Shown here: in pieces, positions 7,424 to 17,155 of the stretch
How the letters are laid out: the number at the start of each line of letters is the position of its first letter
Position numbering within the stretch: the first letter of the stretch is position 1
Assembly: GCF_052180215.1 (NCBI RefSeq)
Contig: NZ_CP197471.1
Location: 1,088,001 to 1,152,000 of the forward strand
Reading direction: 5' to 3'
Length of the DNA stretch: 64,000 bases
Source of the DNA: Pseudoneobacillus sp052180215
GTDB taxonomy: Bacteria > Bacillota > Bacilli > Bacillales > Cytobacillaceae
Program-made: the position numbers and the translations under genes
The notes under the pieces: generated by a model
Seen by the model: only the letters and a program-made list of their open reading frames with translations
Told to the model about the DNA's origin: nothing
Database searches by the model: none

Positions 7424-8485
7424 ATGATAGAACTATTAAAAACATTAACCAATCTTTCTGGTCCATGTGGCTATGAGCATTCTGTTAGTTATTTTTTAAA
7501 TGAGTATTTGAAGGACAAAGTAGATGAGGTTAAAATTGATCCTATTGGTAATGTCATTGCTAGAAAAAAGGGTGACAAGCCAGGTCCTACAATTCTATTA
7601 ACTGCCCATATGGATGAGATTGGTTTTATTGTTAAGAAAATTGAATCTAACGGCTTATTACGTTTTGAAAAGCTTGGAGGTCATGATGATCGAATTTTGC
7701 TTGCTCAACCCGTAAGAGTAATGGGGGAAAATGGCGACATTCCAGGTGTGATTGGAACGATTTCAGCTCACTATGCAAAGTTTGATGATCCAGGAAAAAT
7801 TAGAAAACATTCACAGTTATACATAGATATTGGCGCAAGCTCAAGAGAAGAGGTATACGAGTTAGGAGTTGAAATTGGGACTCCTATTACATGGGGAACT
7901 GAGTTTCAAGTCTTTGGTCCAAGTCAAAAACAAAAAATCCGTTCAAAAGCATTGGATGATCGAGCTGGTTGTGCGGTGATAGTCCAAGTTTTAGAGGAAC
8001 TGCAATCGAGTTCATTTGCAGGGGAATTAGTATTTTTATTTGCTGTACAAGAAGAAGTGGGTCTTCGCGGTGCAAAAACAGCCTCTGAACATATTAATGC
8101 TGATGCAGCCATTGCTATTGATACAACAGCTGTAAGTGATACTCCCGAAGAAACAATGGACCAAACTTTAGCTCTAGGAAATGGTACAGGCATTAAGGTA
8201 CTAGATTTTAGTTTAATTGTTCATAAAACAATGAAAAATTTGCTTATCAAACTTGCAAAGGAAAACAAAATCCCTTATCAGCTAGAAGTGTTCCCTGGAA
8301 TTGGTACAGATGGAGGGGCCGTCAATTATGCGAACAAAGGAATTCCTACAGGAGTATTATCTATTCCTTCTCGATATGCCCATTCTCCAGTAGAAGTAAT
8401 TGACCTAAGCGACCTAGAGGCAACAAAGGATTTAGTAAAGCAGTTTATTTTGAATCTTCATGAAGGACAAACATTTCCTTTCTAA
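7424..8485 (+). CDS. yhfE: M42-family metalloaminopeptidase YhfE
   Basis: Cytosolic di-metal aminopeptidase of 353 residues, family M42 (once called glucanase). Metal and catalytic residues are visible: His and Asp in TAHMDEIGF (about 62), Asp in SKALDDRAGC (about 180), the Glu pair in AVQEEVGLRGA (about 212), Asp in AAIAIDTT, and His in RYAHSPVEVIDL near the end. It trims N-terminal residues from peptides. ATG 7424 has AAGGGG upstream. It is monocistronic and ends in a strong terminator. Confidence 0.9.
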   Translation: MIELLKTLTNLSGPCGYEHSVSYFLNEYLKDKVDEVKIDPIGNVIARKKGDKPGPTILLTAHMDEIGFIVKKIESNGLLRFEKLGGHDDRILLAQPVRVMGENGDIPGVIGTISAHYAKFDDPGKIRKHSQLYIDIGASSREEVYELGVEIGTPITWGTEFQVFGPSQKQKIRSKALDDRAGCAVIVQVLEELQSSSFAGELVFLFAVQEEVGLRGAKTASEHINADAAIAIDTTAVSDTPEETMDQTLALGNGTGIKVLDFSLIVHKTMKNLLIKLAKENKIPYQLEVFPGIGTDGGAVNYANKGIPTGVLSIPSRYAHSPVEVIDLSDLEATKDLVKQFILNLHEGQTFPF

Positions 8486-8492
8486 ATAGGAA

Positions 8493-8528
8493 AAAGCCCA
8501 TGGGGGAAGTTACCTCCATGGGCTTTAT
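8493..8528 (+). terminator. Terminator after yhfE
   Basis: An 11-bp stem, AAAGCCCATGG with CCATGGGCTTT, followed by an AT-rich tail. Confidence 0.7.
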
Positions 8529-8532
8529 ATTA

Positions 8533-8702
8533 GGCTCTTTTCTGAAAATTTGTTGCTTTTTCTAACTAATAAATGGGCATTTCACAATATACGGTGTTAA
8601 ACTCATATGAAAATGAAGAAAAGAGCTGAGCACTTATAAAGAGAGCCTGTAAAAATCCGGCTTTAGGGATTTTTACGAAAACCTCCACAATCTATACGAA
8701 AA
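8533..8702. repeat. Dispersed 170-bp repeat, copy A
   Basis: This block is closely similar to 40543-40709. Shared landmarks in order: GGCTCTTTTCTGAAA, TTTGTTGCTTTTT, GTTAAACTCATATGAAAA, AAGAAAAGAGC, a 10-bp hairpin GTAAAAATCC/GGATTTTTAC with a seven-base loop (8649-8676), and CACAATCTATACGAAAA. The first and fourth landmarks are inverted repeats of each other. It has no ORF and lies between converging genes. Confidence 0.8.
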
Positions 8703-8716
8703 TTACTTTATATTAT

Positions 8717-9190
8717 TTAAACAGTTACTTCTTTCGTATGAGAAAATTCTTCTTCGGCGACACTTTTTACACGTTCTGTAAACTGGACAACCACTTTATC
8801 ATTGGCAAGTTTCAGAATTAAGTTTAAAAACCACTTTAATGGTCGATTAGTAGACGTATATCTAAAAAGAGTTTTAGATTCATTTACCTTCGTTAACTCA
8901 TAATCTGCTGTAATTTCAAACATTTTAGCAAGATTAAAAGCAATCTTTAATCTTTTCTCATCAGGAGTATCAAGGTAATCAATCGTTTCGACTTCATATT
9001 TCTGAGTTTTCTTTCCTTCTCCATATACTTGCAAATAGACACTTCCAATTTTATTAGGAGTTTCCTTTATAAGTTTATTTTCTCTAACCTGCGGCATAAT
9101 TTTTTGCATATCTTCTAATGTGCCATCGAATAATTTCCAAACGTTTTCAATTGGTGCATTAATTTGTATATCCCTTGTCCATTGCTTCAT
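8717..9190 (-). CDS. SRPBCC superfamily protein
   Basis: A 157-residue protein of the START/polyketide-cyclase-like fold. The N-terminus reads MKQWTRDIQINAPIENVWKLFDG, the usual first strand and helix of SRPBCC ligand-binding proteins, and a long C-terminal helix (about 125-150) closes the cavity. No catalytic residue can be assigned and no substrate is known. ATG 9190 has GGAGG six bases upstream; an ATG at 9205 lies before that ribosome site. The gene diverges from yuaF-floT. Confidence 0.75.
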   Translation of the reverse strand: MKQWTRDIQINAPIENVWKLFDGTLEDMQKIMPQVRENKLIKETPNKIGSVYLQVYGEGKKTQKYEVETIDYLDTPDEKRLKIAFNLAKMFEITADYELTKVNESKTLFRYTSTNRPLKWFLNLILKLANDKVVVQFTERVKSVAEEEFSHTKEVTV

Positions 9191-9279
9191 AAAGACCTCC
9201 AACATTCTGCCGTACTGATCTATTTTATCATATTAACACTATATCTAATTAAAAATGTTCATAAATTTTCAATAAATTG

Positions 9280-9305
9280 TGAAACTTTCCTTGGGATGAC
9301 TCGTA
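9280..9305 (+). promoter_or_regulatory. Sigma-W promoter of yuaF-floT
   Basis: TGAAAC (9280-9285), exactly 16 bases, then CGTA (9302-9305) match the B. subtilis sigma-W consensus. In B. subtilis the yuaF-floT operon is a known sigma-W target, so the promoter and the genes support each other. Confidence 0.9.
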
Positions 9306-9345
9306 AATAAGAATATCACGAATAAACACGTAAAGGTGAAGAATA

Positions 9346-9885
9346 ATGGAGCTATTTGGAACTTCAATTGAATCAATTTATTTAACAATCCTTATTATTT
9401 CAGGAGCTGTAACCATCCTTTATATCCTATTTGGGGATGTACTGGAAGGAATCGCAGAAGCTACGGGTTTTTTAAACCCTACACTAAGTTTAGCTTTTAT
9501 AACCTTTGCTTCTGCAACAGGCTATTTATTTGAATTACTTACATCATTTAATCATTATCTCACACTATTCCTGTCCATTATTTTGGCTATTATTCTTGAT
9601 GTTTTATTGAATGTGTTCGTGTTAATTCCACTATCAACAGCAGAGGAGTCTCTTGCTTATTCAGAGAATTCATTAAGGGGAAGAGTGGGAAAAGTTATTA
9701 TCCCGATACCCATAGACGGTTTCGGTGAGGTGATTATTCAAAGTAGCAGCGGGACGATTGCAAAATCCGCGAAGTGCTTTGAAAATAAAGGTATTGCTGA
9801 AGGACAAAAGGTTTTGGTGATTGATGTTCAAGATGGAGTTCTACTCGTTTTACCTTATGATCAAGTAGAACAATATTTACTTTAA
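9346..9885 (+). CDS. yuaF: NfeD-family membrane protein YuaF
   Basis: A 179-residue partner of flotillin. Three hydrophobic segments occupy about residues 10-30, 45-65 and 68-95. A C-terminal OB-fold domain (about 108-179) starts at SLRGRVGKVIIPIPIDGFGEV. The short NfeD1b-type form without a protease domain fits YuaF. It works with FloT in functional membrane microdomains. It is the first gene of a two-gene operon, with floT starting 12 bp after its stop, behind a sigma-W promoter. The third B. subtilis gene, yuaI, is missing. Confidence 0.92.
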   Translation: MELFGTSIESIYLTILIISGAVTILYILFGDVLEGIAEATGFLNPTLSLAFITFASATGYLFELLTSFNHYLTLFLSIILAIILDVLLNVFVLIPLSTAEESLAYSENSLRGRVGKVIIPIPIDGFGEVIIQSSSGTIAKSAKCFENKGIAEGQKVLVIDVQDGVLLVLPYDQVEQYLL

Positions 9886-9896
9886 GGAGGATGCTA

Positions 9897-11447
9897 ATGT
9901 TTACACCTGTATTTATTGTAGTAGGTTTAGTGGTATTTTTGTTAATTGCTTTTATTGCTGTGTTTATTGCCAAATATCGAACAGCGGGACCCGATGAAGC
10001 TTTAATTATCACGGGTAGTTATTTGGGAAGCAAAAATGTCCATGTAGATGAATCTGGTAATAAAATAAAGATTATTCGTGGCGGTGGTGCATTTATTTTT
10101 CCAGTGTTCCAGCAATCTGAGCCTCTAAGCTTACTTTCTAGTAAACTAGAAGTTTCAACTCCTGAAGTTTATACGGAGCAAGGTGTACCAGTGATGGCAG
10201 ATGGTACTGCAATTATTAAAATTGGCGGTTCCATTGAAGAAATTGCTACTGCTGCGGAACAGTTTTTAGGTAAACCCAAAGAAGATCGAGAAAATGAAGC
10301 GAGAGAGGTTTTAGAGGGACATCTGCGTTCCATTCTTGGATCGATGACAGTAGAAGAAATTTACAAAAATCGTGATAAGTTCTCTCAAGAAGTTCAAAGG
10401 GTAGCTTCACAAGATTTAGCTAAGATGGGGCTTGTCATTGTTTCATTTACTATTAAAGATGTGAGAGATAAAAACGGTTACCTAGAATCATTAGGGAAGC
10501 CGCGTATTGCTCAAGTAAAACGAGATGCAGATATTGCTACAGCAGAGGCTGAAAAAGAAACACGTATTAAAAGAGCAGAAGCAGACAAGGATGCTCAAAA
10601 GGCTGAACTAGAGCGGGCAACTGAAATTGCTGAAGCTGAAAAAGAAAATCAAATGAAAATTGCCGATTTCCGTCGTGAACAAGATGTAGCGAAAGCACGA
10701 GCTGACCAAGCGTACGACCTTGAAACAGCCAGAGCGAAGCAAGAGGTAACAGAGCAGGAAATGCAAATTCGAATTATTGAACGTCAAAAACAAATTGAAC
10801 TCGAAGAAAAAGAAATCTTACGTCGCGAAAGACAATATGATTCTGAAGTGAAAAAGAAAGCAGATGCAGATCGTTATGCAGTTGAACAGGCAGCAGCTGC
10901 AGATAAGGCTAAACAATTAGCGGAAGCGGATGCAAATCAATATCGTATCGAGTCACTAGCGAAAGCGGAGGCAGAAAAGGTTAGGATGGATGGTTTGGCT
11001 AAAGCAGAAGCAGAAAAGGCCAAAGGGGAAACAGAAGCTGAAATTATCCGATTAAAAGGTCTCGCAGAAGCTGAAGCAAAACAAAAAATTGCGGAAGCCT
11101 TTGAGAAATACGGTCAGGCTGCAATTCTTGAGATGATTGTGAAAATGCTTCCTGAATATGCGAAACAAGTGGCAGCTCCTTTATCTAATATTGATAAAAT
11201 CACAGTTGTGGATACTGGGGGAGGAAATGGTGAAAACAGTGGTGCTAACAAAATCACTGGCTATGCCACAAATTTAATGTCTTCCCTGCAGGAATCTCTA
11301 AAAGCATCTTCAGGAATTGATGTAAAAGAACTATTAGAAAACTTCTCAGGAAAAGGAAATGTTCGTCAAAGCATTGAACAACTGTCCGCAGAAGTATCAA
11401 AAGCAAACACAACACAAAACAACAGCCAAAACGAAGAAATGAAATAA
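9897..11447 (+). CDS. floT: Flotillin FloT
   Basis: Flotillin of 516 residues that scaffolds liquid-ordered membrane microdomains. An N-terminal hydrophobic hairpin (about 5-28) is followed by a SPFH/band-7 domain (about 30-215) containing EVYTEQGVPVMADGTAIIKI and then a long Ala/Glu/Lys coiled coil (about 215-400) with repeated EA-rich motifs. The C-terminus ends in the LMSSLQESLKASSGIDVKE region conserved in YuaG. ATG 9897 was preferred to 9891 because AAGGAGG ends at 9890. It is expressed with yuaF in the envelope stress response. A REP-like palindrome begins four bases after the stop. Confidence 0.96.
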   Translation: MFTPVFIVVGLVVFLLIAFIAVFIAKYRTAGPDEALIITGSYLGSKNVHVDESGNKIKIIRGGGAFIFPVFQQSEPLSLLSSKLEVSTPEVYTEQGVPVMADGTAIIKIGGSIEEIATAAEQFLGKPKEDRENEAREVLEGHLRSILGSMTVEEIYKNRDKFSQEVQRVASQDLAKMGLVIVSFTIKDVRDKNGYLESLGKPRIAQVKRDADIATAEAEKETRIKRAEADKDAQKAELERATEIAEAEKENQMKIADFRREQDVAKARADQAYDLETARAKQEVTEQEMQIRIIERQKQIELEEKEILRRERQYDSEVKKKADADRYAVEQAAAADKAKQLAEADANQYRIESLAKAEAEKVRMDGLAKAEAEKAKGETEAEIIRLKGLAEAEAKQKIAEAFEKYGQAAILEMIVKMLPEYAKQVAAPLSNIDKITVVDTGGGNGENSGANKITGYATNLMSSLQESLKASSGIDVKELLENFSGKGNVRQSIEQLSAEVSKANTTQNNSQNEEMK

Positions 11448-11450
11448 ATC

Positions 11451-11505
11451 CTTTAACACAGTAACGCGCCGGGGGTCAGACCCCCGGCGCGTTACTGTGT
11501 TAAAG
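11451..11505. repeat. REP-like palindrome, copy 2 (after floT)
   Basis: A perfect 55-bp inverted repeat: 27-bp arms around a single central A (11478), core GGGGGTCAGACCCCC, starting four bases after the floT stop. The outer arms differ from copy 1 yet still pair fully, showing selection or gene conversion for pairing. Confidence 0.9.
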
Positions 11506-11591
11506 AGGGTTCGAACTGAAATAAGAACGTGCATTCGCTTTTTGTGGATGGTAAAATAGTATACAGATAGATAACTTGAAAGGAAGAGTCT

Positions 11592-12809
11592 ATGAAAAAG
11601 ATAAAGTTTCTCCATACGGCTGACCTTCATTTAGATAGCCCAATGGTAGGTTTAAGTCACCTACCTGAAAAAATATATAAACGATTATTAAATAGTACTT
11701 TTGTGGCACTTAAACAATTGGTTGATGCAGCAATAGACAACAAGGTTGATTTTGTCATTATAGCAGGTGATATTTATGATGGGGAGGACCGAAGTATCCG
11801 TGCACAGGTTCTATTCAGCAAGGAAATGGAAAGGTTAAACTCCTTTGGAATTCCTGTTTTCCTCATTCATGGCAATCATGATCACCTTGGTGGAACTTGG
11901 GCTCAAATCCCATTACCTTTCAATGTCACTTTGTTTGGACCAGAGGTTGAAATGCACTCCTTTGTTAAGGGTGATACAAAAGTTCATTTGTATGGATTTA
12001 GTTATCCCCGCAGACAAGTAATGGATAAAAAAATTGATGACTATCAAAAAATACAAGGTGCCGATTTTCATATTGGTATACTCCATGGAAATGATGGAGG
12101 CAACAGTACTCATGGAAATTATGCCCCTTTTTCTGTAACAGATCTATTGGAAAAAGGCTTTGATTATTGGGCATTAGGACATATACATAAGCAAAGAATT
12201 ATAAGTGAATTTCCTCCGATCCTTTATCCTGGGAACATTCAAGGTAGGCATCATAAAGAAGCTGGGCCTAAAGGGTGCTACGAAGTAACTTTAAGTGAAA
12301 CTGATGTCCAATTAAACTGGATCGATACTGCTGATATAGAATGGGATACCTTAGAAATAGATGTTAGTCAAAGTCATGACTTTCACGATATTCTCCGCCT
12401 ATGTTTAGATACGATCAATCAGTTTAGGGTAATACAATTAAATGGAAAAATAATAAAATTGATTTTGAATAACCTTCAGCCAATTGAAGGAAAAGAGAGT
12501 TTAATTAATGGTGACTTATTAGACATTCTTCAAGAAAATGAACATAATGAAGAGAATTTTATTTGGGTCTCTTCTATTGAAACCAATGAGCTAAAAACCT
12601 ACGACAAAGAGGCTTTAAAAGGAGAAGATGGTTTTTTCAAGGAACTGTTTGAAACAATCGAAACTTTTACTGACATAGACAGTGCTTTAGAGCCCTTATA
12701 CCAACATCATTTAGCACGCAAATATATTAGTAGACTAAATGAAGGGGAACAAGAAAATATCCTACTTGAAGCAGAGAAGCTAGTAATCCAATATCTTTTT
12801 GATAAATAA
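11592..12809 (+). CDS. yhaO: Mre11/SbcD-like nuclease YhaO
   Basis: Metallophosphoesterase nuclease of 405 residues. The motifs are ordered: FLHTADLHLDSP (residues 5-16), IAGDIYDGED (about 57), LIHGNHDHLGG (about 95), then GILHGNDGG and WALGHIHKQ (about 196). These form the two-metal site of the Mre11/SbcD family. The C-terminal third is the capping region. It lies 18 bp before yhaN, which encodes a Rad50-like ATPase, so the pair probably forms a DNA-end-processing complex like SbcCD. ATG 11592 has GAAAGGAAG upstream. Confidence 0.92.
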   Translation: MKKIKFLHTADLHLDSPMVGLSHLPEKIYKRLLNSTFVALKQLVDAAIDNKVDFVIIAGDIYDGEDRSIRAQVLFSKEMERLNSFGIPVFLIHGNHDHLGGTWAQIPLPFNVTLFGPEVEMHSFVKGDTKVHLYGFSYPRRQVMDKKIDDYQKIQGADFHIGILHGNDGGNSTHGNYAPFSVTDLLEKGFDYWALGHIHKQRIISEFPPILYPGNIQGRHHKEAGPKGCYEVTLSETDVQLNWIDTADIEWDTLEIDVSQSHDFHDILRLCLDTINQFRVIQLNGKIIKLILNNLQPIEGKESLINGDLLDILQENEHNEENFIWVSSIETNELKTYDKEALKGEDGFFKELFETIETFTDIDSALEPLYQHHLARKYISRLNEGEQENILLEAEKLVIQYLFDK

Positions 12810-12827
12810 CAAAGGGGAGGTGGAAAA

Positions 12828-15821
12828 ATGAAGATACTAGAAATCAATATTTACGGCTATGGAAAAATGGAAAATGTTAAAATGAATCATTTAGCAGATT
12901 TCCAAGTTTTTTATGGTCCAAATGAAGCTGGAAAATCTACAATCATGTCCTTTATTCATAGCATCTTATTTGGTTTCCCTACAAAACAGCAGAACGACCT
13001 TAGATACGAACCGAAAAGTCACACGAAGTATGGGGGAGAGCTAATCATACTCCATCCTACTTCAGGAAAAGTAGTGATAGAAAGAGTAAAAGGAAAAGCT
13101 ACAGGGGATGTAATCGTAAAGTTTGAGGATGGAACAATTGGTGGCGAAGAACAATTAGCTCTACTAATGAAAAGTATCGATAAGATCATGTATCAAAATA
13201 TATACTCCTTTAACCTTAATGGTTTGCAAAACATTCACCAAGTTAAAGGGGAAGATTTAGGCAAATTTTTATTCTCAGCAGGTGCAGTTGGTACAGATAA
13301 ACTTGTAAAAGTGGAAAATGAACTGAAAAAGGAATTGGAAACACGTTTTAAACCTGGGGGTAAAAAACCAATCTTAAATGAACAACTAAAAGAATTGCAG
13401 GATTTGTACGGAAAAGTAAGGGAAGCTCAAATGAAAAATGAAGAATACTCTTTACTTATAGATGAAAAAATGAATTTAGAACAGTCTATTCATCATAAAG
13501 AATCTAAGAAAAGAGGTCTTCAAACGGAAATTAATCGCATAGAGGAATGGAAAAAACTTTTTCCTTACGTCCAGGAGTGGCGTGAGCTAAGCTCTGAGCT
13601 AGAAAAAACAAATGCGCCTTCCTTTCCATTAGATGGAATAAAACGTTTAGATGCATTGATACAAATGATGAAGCCTTTAGAAGCGCAATTATCGGCTTTG
13701 CAAGATAAAAAAAATCGGTTAAAAGAACAATTATCATCTTTAGATGTAAATCAGACACTCCTCAAGCATGAGGCAGAAATCGAGAATGTTACTTCACAGA
13801 TTTCTATTTATGATCAGCTAGTTAATGAGTCTTCCAAAATAGAACATCAGCTAAATAGTATTTCTGAAAGACTTAATGAACTTAGGAAGCAGCTTCATTT
13901 CCCTTTGGACGAAAATCAACTGTTAGACTTGGACACTAGTATATTCATGAAAGAAAAAGTAAGACAAGCACATGCACAGTTTTTTCGACTCATGGACCAA
14001 AAAAAGATGCTAGATCATCATTTTAATGAAGAGAAAGATGCTCTGGACTTGGTTGAAAAAGAAATGAAGGCTCTAACTGAACAAACTTTGCCAGAGTTTC
14101 AAAGAGAAAAACTAGGAAAACAGTTAAAACAAAGTACCTTAAGGGAACAGCTCCAAAAAGATTTAAGAGAAGTTCAAAATGATATACTCTATCATCAAAC
14201 AACTAAACGAACAGAAGGAATTCATTCTGATAAACAGAAAGGTACCACCTATTTTCTTGTTCTATTTTTCCTGGTTTTAGGGGGATGGGGTGGATTAAAA
14301 CATCAATGGTTCCTGCTTGCTATTACTGGAATTGGTTTAGTCATTCTCTTATTCATGACTTTAAAGAAAGGTACGAATATATCCTCTGTAAAGGATGAAC
14401 TAATAGTTGTGCTCCGAGAAAAAGAAAAAACATTACTTACAGATATATCTGCCTATGACGATACGGAGCCGGAGTTCATACAGTCTAAGATACAAATAGA
14501 TGATAGAATACGTGAACAATTACAAACAGCGAAAATAAGATATTCACAACAACAGCATAGATATGAAAAAGTAATCGATGCATTTGAAGAATGGGAGACA
14601 GAATCAAGACAATTAGAAGAATCGATGAATCAATTATATGGAGCCTTATTACTACCAAAACAAGTCCCATTTGAAAGAGTGGACGATAGCTTTCAAATCA
14701 TTACCGATATGAAGGAAATAACACTAGAAAAGAAAAAACTATTGGGACGTAAAAAAGAACTAAATGTAAGGTTAAATGAAATTCAAACAGATATCATGAA
14801 ATTGGTCGAACGATTTTTACCTGAAACTAAAGCAAACCTAGTTGAATTGGTCTTCCGATTAAAAGAAATTTTAAAGGAAGAGAAGGAAAGAAATGTTCAA
14901 TTTCAAGGACTACAACAAAAATTAGAAGAACTTCAGGCAGATATTATCACCGTTGAAAAAGAACATGAATACTTGCTTAAAGAACAAACAGAATTATTTG
15001 ATGAAGTAGGGGCGACTTGCCAAGAGGATTTTCGAAGCAATTATGAGGAAGCTTTGAAACGAAAAAATTTAATAGACCAGAAGATATCTTTAGAAAAGCA
15101 ATTACAAATGGCAGGATATATGATAAACGACTTTATCCCATATAATCATATCCATCAATTAAATGAGTTATTAGTCCAGGAATCAGAACAGTATCAACAA
15201 TTAGGAATTGAAGTATCAAATGATTTAAATCATTTGGCTGATATTAAATATCAAATTGCTATCCTTGAGGAAGGCGGTACTTATTCTGAGTTGCTTCATC
15301 GTTTCAAGCAAAAGAAATATGAATTGGAGGAACAGGCGAAGATTTGGGGTACCTTTGCTACAGCAAAGCATATTCTGACCTGTACAATAGATCGTTATAA
15401 AAATGAAAAACTACCATTATTACTAAAAAAAGCGGAAGAGTATTTTTCCTATTTAACAATGGGTGAATATGTACGGATTCATTCAAAAAAAGAAGGAAAT
15501 GGTTTTTTAATTGAACGGATGGACCATACTTTTTTTGAAGCAAATGAATTAAGTCAGGCAACAATGGAGCAGGTTTATGTTTCTATTCGTTTAGCATTAG
15601 CAACAACCCTTTTTGAAAAAGTGAACTTTCCTATTCTCATCGATGATAGTTTTGTAAACTTTGATGAGAAACGTACAGAAAGAGTTCTTAAGTTATTAAG
15701 TGAAATAGAAGGGCATCAGATTCTATTTTTTACATGCCATTCACACTTATTAAGATATTTTAGAGAGGCACAAGTCTATCAAATGAATTCAGGTAAAGAG
15801 TTACTTCAGCAACATTTATAA
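12828..15821 (+). CDS. yhaN: Rad50/SbcC-like ATPase YhaN
   Basis: A 997-residue SMC-like ATPase, partner of YhaO. Walker A is FYGPNEAGKST (about 29-39). Long coiled-coil stretches cover about 160-440 and 560-860. Two hydrophobic segments near residues 470-510 (YFLVLFFLVLGGW and LAITGIGLVILLF) interrupt the coil, an unusual feature also typical of YhaN, suggesting membrane association. The C-terminus holds the ABC signature-like LSQATMEQVYVSIRLALA and Walker B FPILIDDSFVNFDE. The AAGGGGAGG ribosome site sits upstream of ATG 12828. Confidence 0.92.
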   Translation: MKILEINIYGYGKMENVKMNHLADFQVFYGPNEAGKSTIMSFIHSILFGFPTKQQNDLRYEPKSHTKYGGELIILHPTSGKVVIERVKGKATGDVIVKFEDGTIGGEEQLALLMKSIDKIMYQNIYSFNLNGLQNIHQVKGEDLGKFLFSAGAVGTDKLVKVENELKKELETRFKPGGKKPILNEQLKELQDLYGKVREAQMKNEEYSLLIDEKMNLEQSIHHKESKKRGLQTEINRIEEWKKLFPYVQEWRELSSELEKTNAPSFPLDGIKRLDALIQMMKPLEAQLSALQDKKNRLKEQLSSLDVNQTLLKHEAEIENVTSQISIYDQLVNESSKIEHQLNSISERLNELRKQLHFPLDENQLLDLDTSIFMKEKVRQAHAQFFRLMDQKKMLDHHFNEEKDALDLVEKEMKALTEQTLPEFQREKLGKQLKQSTLREQLQKDLREVQNDILYHQTTKRTEGIHSDKQKGTTYFLVLFFLVLGGWGGLKHQWFLLAITGIGLVILLFMTLKKGTNISSVKDELIVVLREKEKTLLTDISAYDDTEPEFIQSKIQIDDRIREQLQTAKIRYSQQQHRYEKVIDAFEEWETESRQLEESMNQLYGALLLPKQVPFERVDDSFQIITDMKEITLEKKKLLGRKKELNVRLNEIQTDIMKLVERFLPETKANLVELVFRLKEILKEEKERNVQFQGLQQKLEELQADIITVEKEHEYLLKEQTELFDEVGATCQEDFRSNYEEALKRKNLIDQKISLEKQLQMAGYMINDFIPYNHIHQLNELLVQESEQYQQLGIEVSNDLNHLADIKYQIAILEEGGTYSELLHRFKQKKYELEEQAKIWGTFATAKHILTCTIDRYKNEKLPLLLKKAEEYFSYLTMGEYVRIHSKKEGNGFLIERMDHTFFEANELSQATMEQVYVSIRLALATTLFEKVNFPILIDDSFVNFDEKRTERVLKLLSEIEGHQILFFTCHSHLLRYFREAQVYQMNSGKELLQQHL

Positions 15822-15906
15822 TGGGGTAAAAAGGAAATGGATATAGGACTACTTTTCCTATAAATCTGTAATATAATTAGATGAGATGAGAGGAGTGTTC
15901 GGAAAG

Positions 15907-16851
15907 ATGGAAAAAGGTATACTGCATTTTGAGGTTGGAGAACAGATGGATCTCTTTTTATTAGTGAAAAGTTCTGTAAAGGGAATAGCAAGTAATGGGA
16001 AGCCTTTCTTAACACTAATATTACAAGATCAAAGCGGTGAAATGGAAGCAAAGCTTTGGGATGCTTCTGAGGAAGATATAAAAGCGTATGGTCCAGAGAG
16101 TATTGTAAGAATTAACGGTGAAATTCAAAGCTATCGTGGAAGAAACCAATTGAAAATTAGACATATTCGCCCAAGTACTCCTATGGATGCTGTAAATCTT
16201 TCAGACTTTCTAGAAGTTGCTCCACTTTCTAAGGATGAGATGACGGGTAGATTAACGCAATATATTTTTGATATGAAGAACCCTAATATCCAAAGAATCA
16301 CACGCTATCTTATCAAAAAACATCAGCAAGCCTTTCTTGAGTATCCAGCAGCAACCAAAAATCACCATGAGTTTGTGTCTGGTTTAGCCTATCACGTGGT
16401 AAGTATGCTTGATTTAGCCAAGTCAATTGCCAACTTATATCCTACTCTAGATAAAGATTTACTCTATGCAGGCGTTATTCTTCATGATATGGGGAAGGTT
16501 GTAGAGCTATCAGGGCCAATCTCAACTAGTTATACTTTAGAAGGAAATCTATTAGGGCACATCACGATTATGGTAAATGAAATTGGCAAAGCAGCGGAAG
16601 AGCTTGATATCACAGGTGAAGAAGTATTAATGCTACAACATATGGTGCTGTCTCACCATGGAAAAGCCGAATGGGGAAGTCCAAAACCGCCATTAATTAA
16701 AGAAGCAGAAATCTTACATTACATTGATAACTTGGATGCTAAGATGAATATGCTAGACCGAGCCCTTGAGAGAGTGAAGCCGGGAGAATTTACTGAGAGA
16801 GTCTTTGCGTTAGAAAATCGTTCATTTTATAAACCTAGTTTTCATAAATAG
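15907..16851 (+). CDS. yhaM: 3'-5' exoribonuclease YhaM
   Basis: A 314-residue nuclease, the same length as B. subtilis YhaM. An OB-fold (about 10-90) with KGIASNGKPFLTLILQDQSG binds nucleic acid. The HD domain (about 160-280) has NHHEFVSGLAYH, LHDMGKV and LSHHGKAEWGSPKPP. It degrades RNA and single-stranded DNA 3' to 5' and needs a divalent metal. The start at 15907 gives MEKGILHFEVGEQ, matching the family; the longer reading from 15886 lacks a ribosome site. It is probably co-transcribed with yhaO-yhaN, 85 bp upstream. Confidence 0.95.
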   Translation: MEKGILHFEVGEQMDLFLLVKSSVKGIASNGKPFLTLILQDQSGEMEAKLWDASEEDIKAYGPESIVRINGEIQSYRGRNQLKIRHIRPSTPMDAVNLSDFLEVAPLSKDEMTGRLTQYIFDMKNPNIQRITRYLIKKHQQAFLEYPAATKNHHEFVSGLAYHVVSMLDLAKSIANLYPTLDKDLLYAGVILHDMGKVVELSGPISTSYTLEGNLLGHITIMVNEIGKAAEELDITGEEVLMLQHMVLSHHGKAEWGSPKPPLIKEAEILHYIDNLDAKMNMLDRALERVKPGEFTERVFALENRSFYKPSFHK

Positions 16852-16960
16852 ATTTGAATAAGTAAATAGTGGTAGATTATATTTTAGTAGAATAAAAGAG
16901 GAATACTGTGAATATCCTAATAGAGAAGGTGGACAACCTTATTTGAAAGGAGACCATATC

Positions 16961-17155
16961 ATGAATATTCCAATTTGGGTGTTTGCAGTATTTTTCGGCA
17001 TTATCATTAGCGCTTATATGGCCATTCGAACAGGGAAAGAAGAGAGGCAGTTAGAAATGGAGAGTATTGAGCGTGAAGGTGAAATCTATATGAAACGTCT
17101 TGAAAAAGAAAAAGATAGCAGAACAGTGAATAAAGAAAGAGTATATGAAGGTTAA
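16961..17155 (+). CDS. yhaL: Sporulation-associated small membrane protein YhaL
   Basis: A 64-residue protein with one N-terminal transmembrane segment (IPIWVFAVFFGIIISAYMAI, residues 3-22) and a charged, helical cytosolic tail ending KERVYEG. The pattern and position between yhaM and prsA match YhaL of B. subtilis, a sporulation-linked protein of unknown mechanism. ATG 16961 follows AAAGGAGACC; the longer reading to 16943 precedes it. Confidence 0.8.
   Translation: MNIPIWVFAVFFGIIISAYMAIRTGKEERQLEMESIEREGEIYMKRLEKEKDSRTVNKERVYEG

Noticed and set aside
8533..8702. Insertion sequence remnant
   Set aside because: No transposase fragment can be read in any frame and no target duplication is evident; it is reported as a dispersed repeat instead.
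9734..10012. 92-codon minus-strand ORF over yuaF-floT
   Set aside because: It is antisense to two well-conserved genes, with biased composition and no ribosome site.
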